Part shown: piece by piece, positions 5,797-5,889 of the stretch
Position numbering within the stretch: the stretch's first letter is position 1
How the letters are laid out: every line of letters begins with the position of its first letter
Origin: Actinomyces sp.
Lineage (GTDB): Bacteria; Actinomycetota; Acidimicrobiia; Acidimicrobiales; Aldehydirespiratoraceae
Assembly (NCBI GenBank): GCA_003697065.1
Contig: RFFY01000637.1
Coordinates: 1-5,889, forward strand
DNA: 5,889 bases
Direction: 5' to 3'
Made by a program: the position numbers and the translations under genes
Notes under the pieces: model-generated
What the model was told of the DNA's origin: nothing
Database searches by the model: none
What the model saw: the letters and a program-made list of their open reading frames with translations, nothing else

Positions 5797-5889
5797 GGTG
5801 TGGGGGGCCGGTCCAGGAGGGGTTCGAGGTGCTCGAGCATGCGCCGGCGGGTCCGCTCCAGTGAGAACTCCTCCAGACGCTCACGACCC
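5793..5889 (-). CDS. C-terminal 31 residues of a probable GT4 glycosyltransferase (5' part outside window)
   Basis: Only one minus-strand frame from the window edge runs into a stop that overlaps the next start: TGA at 5795-5793, sharing ATGA with the ATG at 5796. It encodes RERLEEFSLERTRRRMLEHL followed by EPLLDRPPTP. The pattern R-x-R-LEEFSLERTRRRMLEHLEPLL resembles the final helix of many GT4 enzymes, where an F-S/T-x-E/W run is followed by a charged helix ending near LL. Thirty-one residues cannot prove the family, so the call rests on this resemblance and on the tight coupling to a GT4 gene. It was too short, and lacked an early start codon, to stand out as an ORF. Confidence 0.6.
   Translation of the reverse strand, partial: GRERLEEFSLERTRRRMLEHLEPLLDRPPTP

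Noticed and set aside
1..5889. Search for a defence, toxin-antitoxin, biosynthetic or mobile system
   Set aside because: No nuclease, recombinase, transposase, reverse transcriptase, toxin or assembly-line motif is visible. All complete genes are explained by glycosyltransferases and one exported propeller protein.
1..5889. tRNA, rRNA or riboswitch genes
   Set aside because: Intergenic space totals under 200 bp (1545-1592 and 3525-3656), and neither gap contains a cloverleaf or a recognisable structured-RNA core.

Overview
The window is very GC-rich and packed with genes. Its codons end almost always in G or C, and starts include GTG and overlapping ATGA/GTGA junctions. Together with the actinobacterial style of the S-layer-homology repeats and a candidate leaderless promoter, this suggests a high-GC actinomycete. 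Acidimicrobiia (Iamia/Ilumatobacter-like) is my best guess, but that is an inference from style and no marker gene is present. I see no rRNA, tRNA, CRISPR array, insertion sequence or phage gene.

Layout, left to right. (1) 1-459 (+): the C-terminal part of a multi-pass membrane protein resembling PIG-V-type mannosyltransferases. (2) 456-1544 (+): a complete GT4 (GT-B fold) glycosyltransferase, starting on a GTG that overlaps the previous stop. (3) 1545-1592: a short convergent spacer full of GC palindromes. (4) 1593-3524 (-): a secreted 643-residue protein with a signal peptide, a seven- to eight-bladed FG-GAP/VCBS-type beta-propeller with seven calcium-loop motifs, and two C-terminal SLH-like repeats. 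(5) 3525-3656: a 132-bp divergent promoter region. (6) 3657-4619 (+): a polyprenyl-phosphate-type GT2 glycosyltransferase with two C-terminal membrane helices. (7) 4591-5796 (-): a second complete GT4 glycosyltransferase, overlapping gene 6 tail to tail by 29 bp. (8) 5793-5889 (-): the last 31 residues of another protein, probably also a GT4 enzyme, joined to gene 7 by an ATGA overlap.

The neighbourhood reads as a surface-glycan locus. The GT2 enzyme would charge a lipid carrier with a sugar on the cytoplasmic face. The PIG-V-like membrane protein would use such a lipid-linked sugar outside the membrane. The GT4 enzymes would extend a glycan from nucleotide sugars in the cytoplasm. The SLH/FG-GAP protein is the one exported, wall-associated product and may be held by, or decorated with, the glycan. 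This linkage is inferred from proximity only, and the four transcription units may be independent. I found no clearly undescribed system; the most distinctive object is the SLH-anchored calcium beta-propeller.
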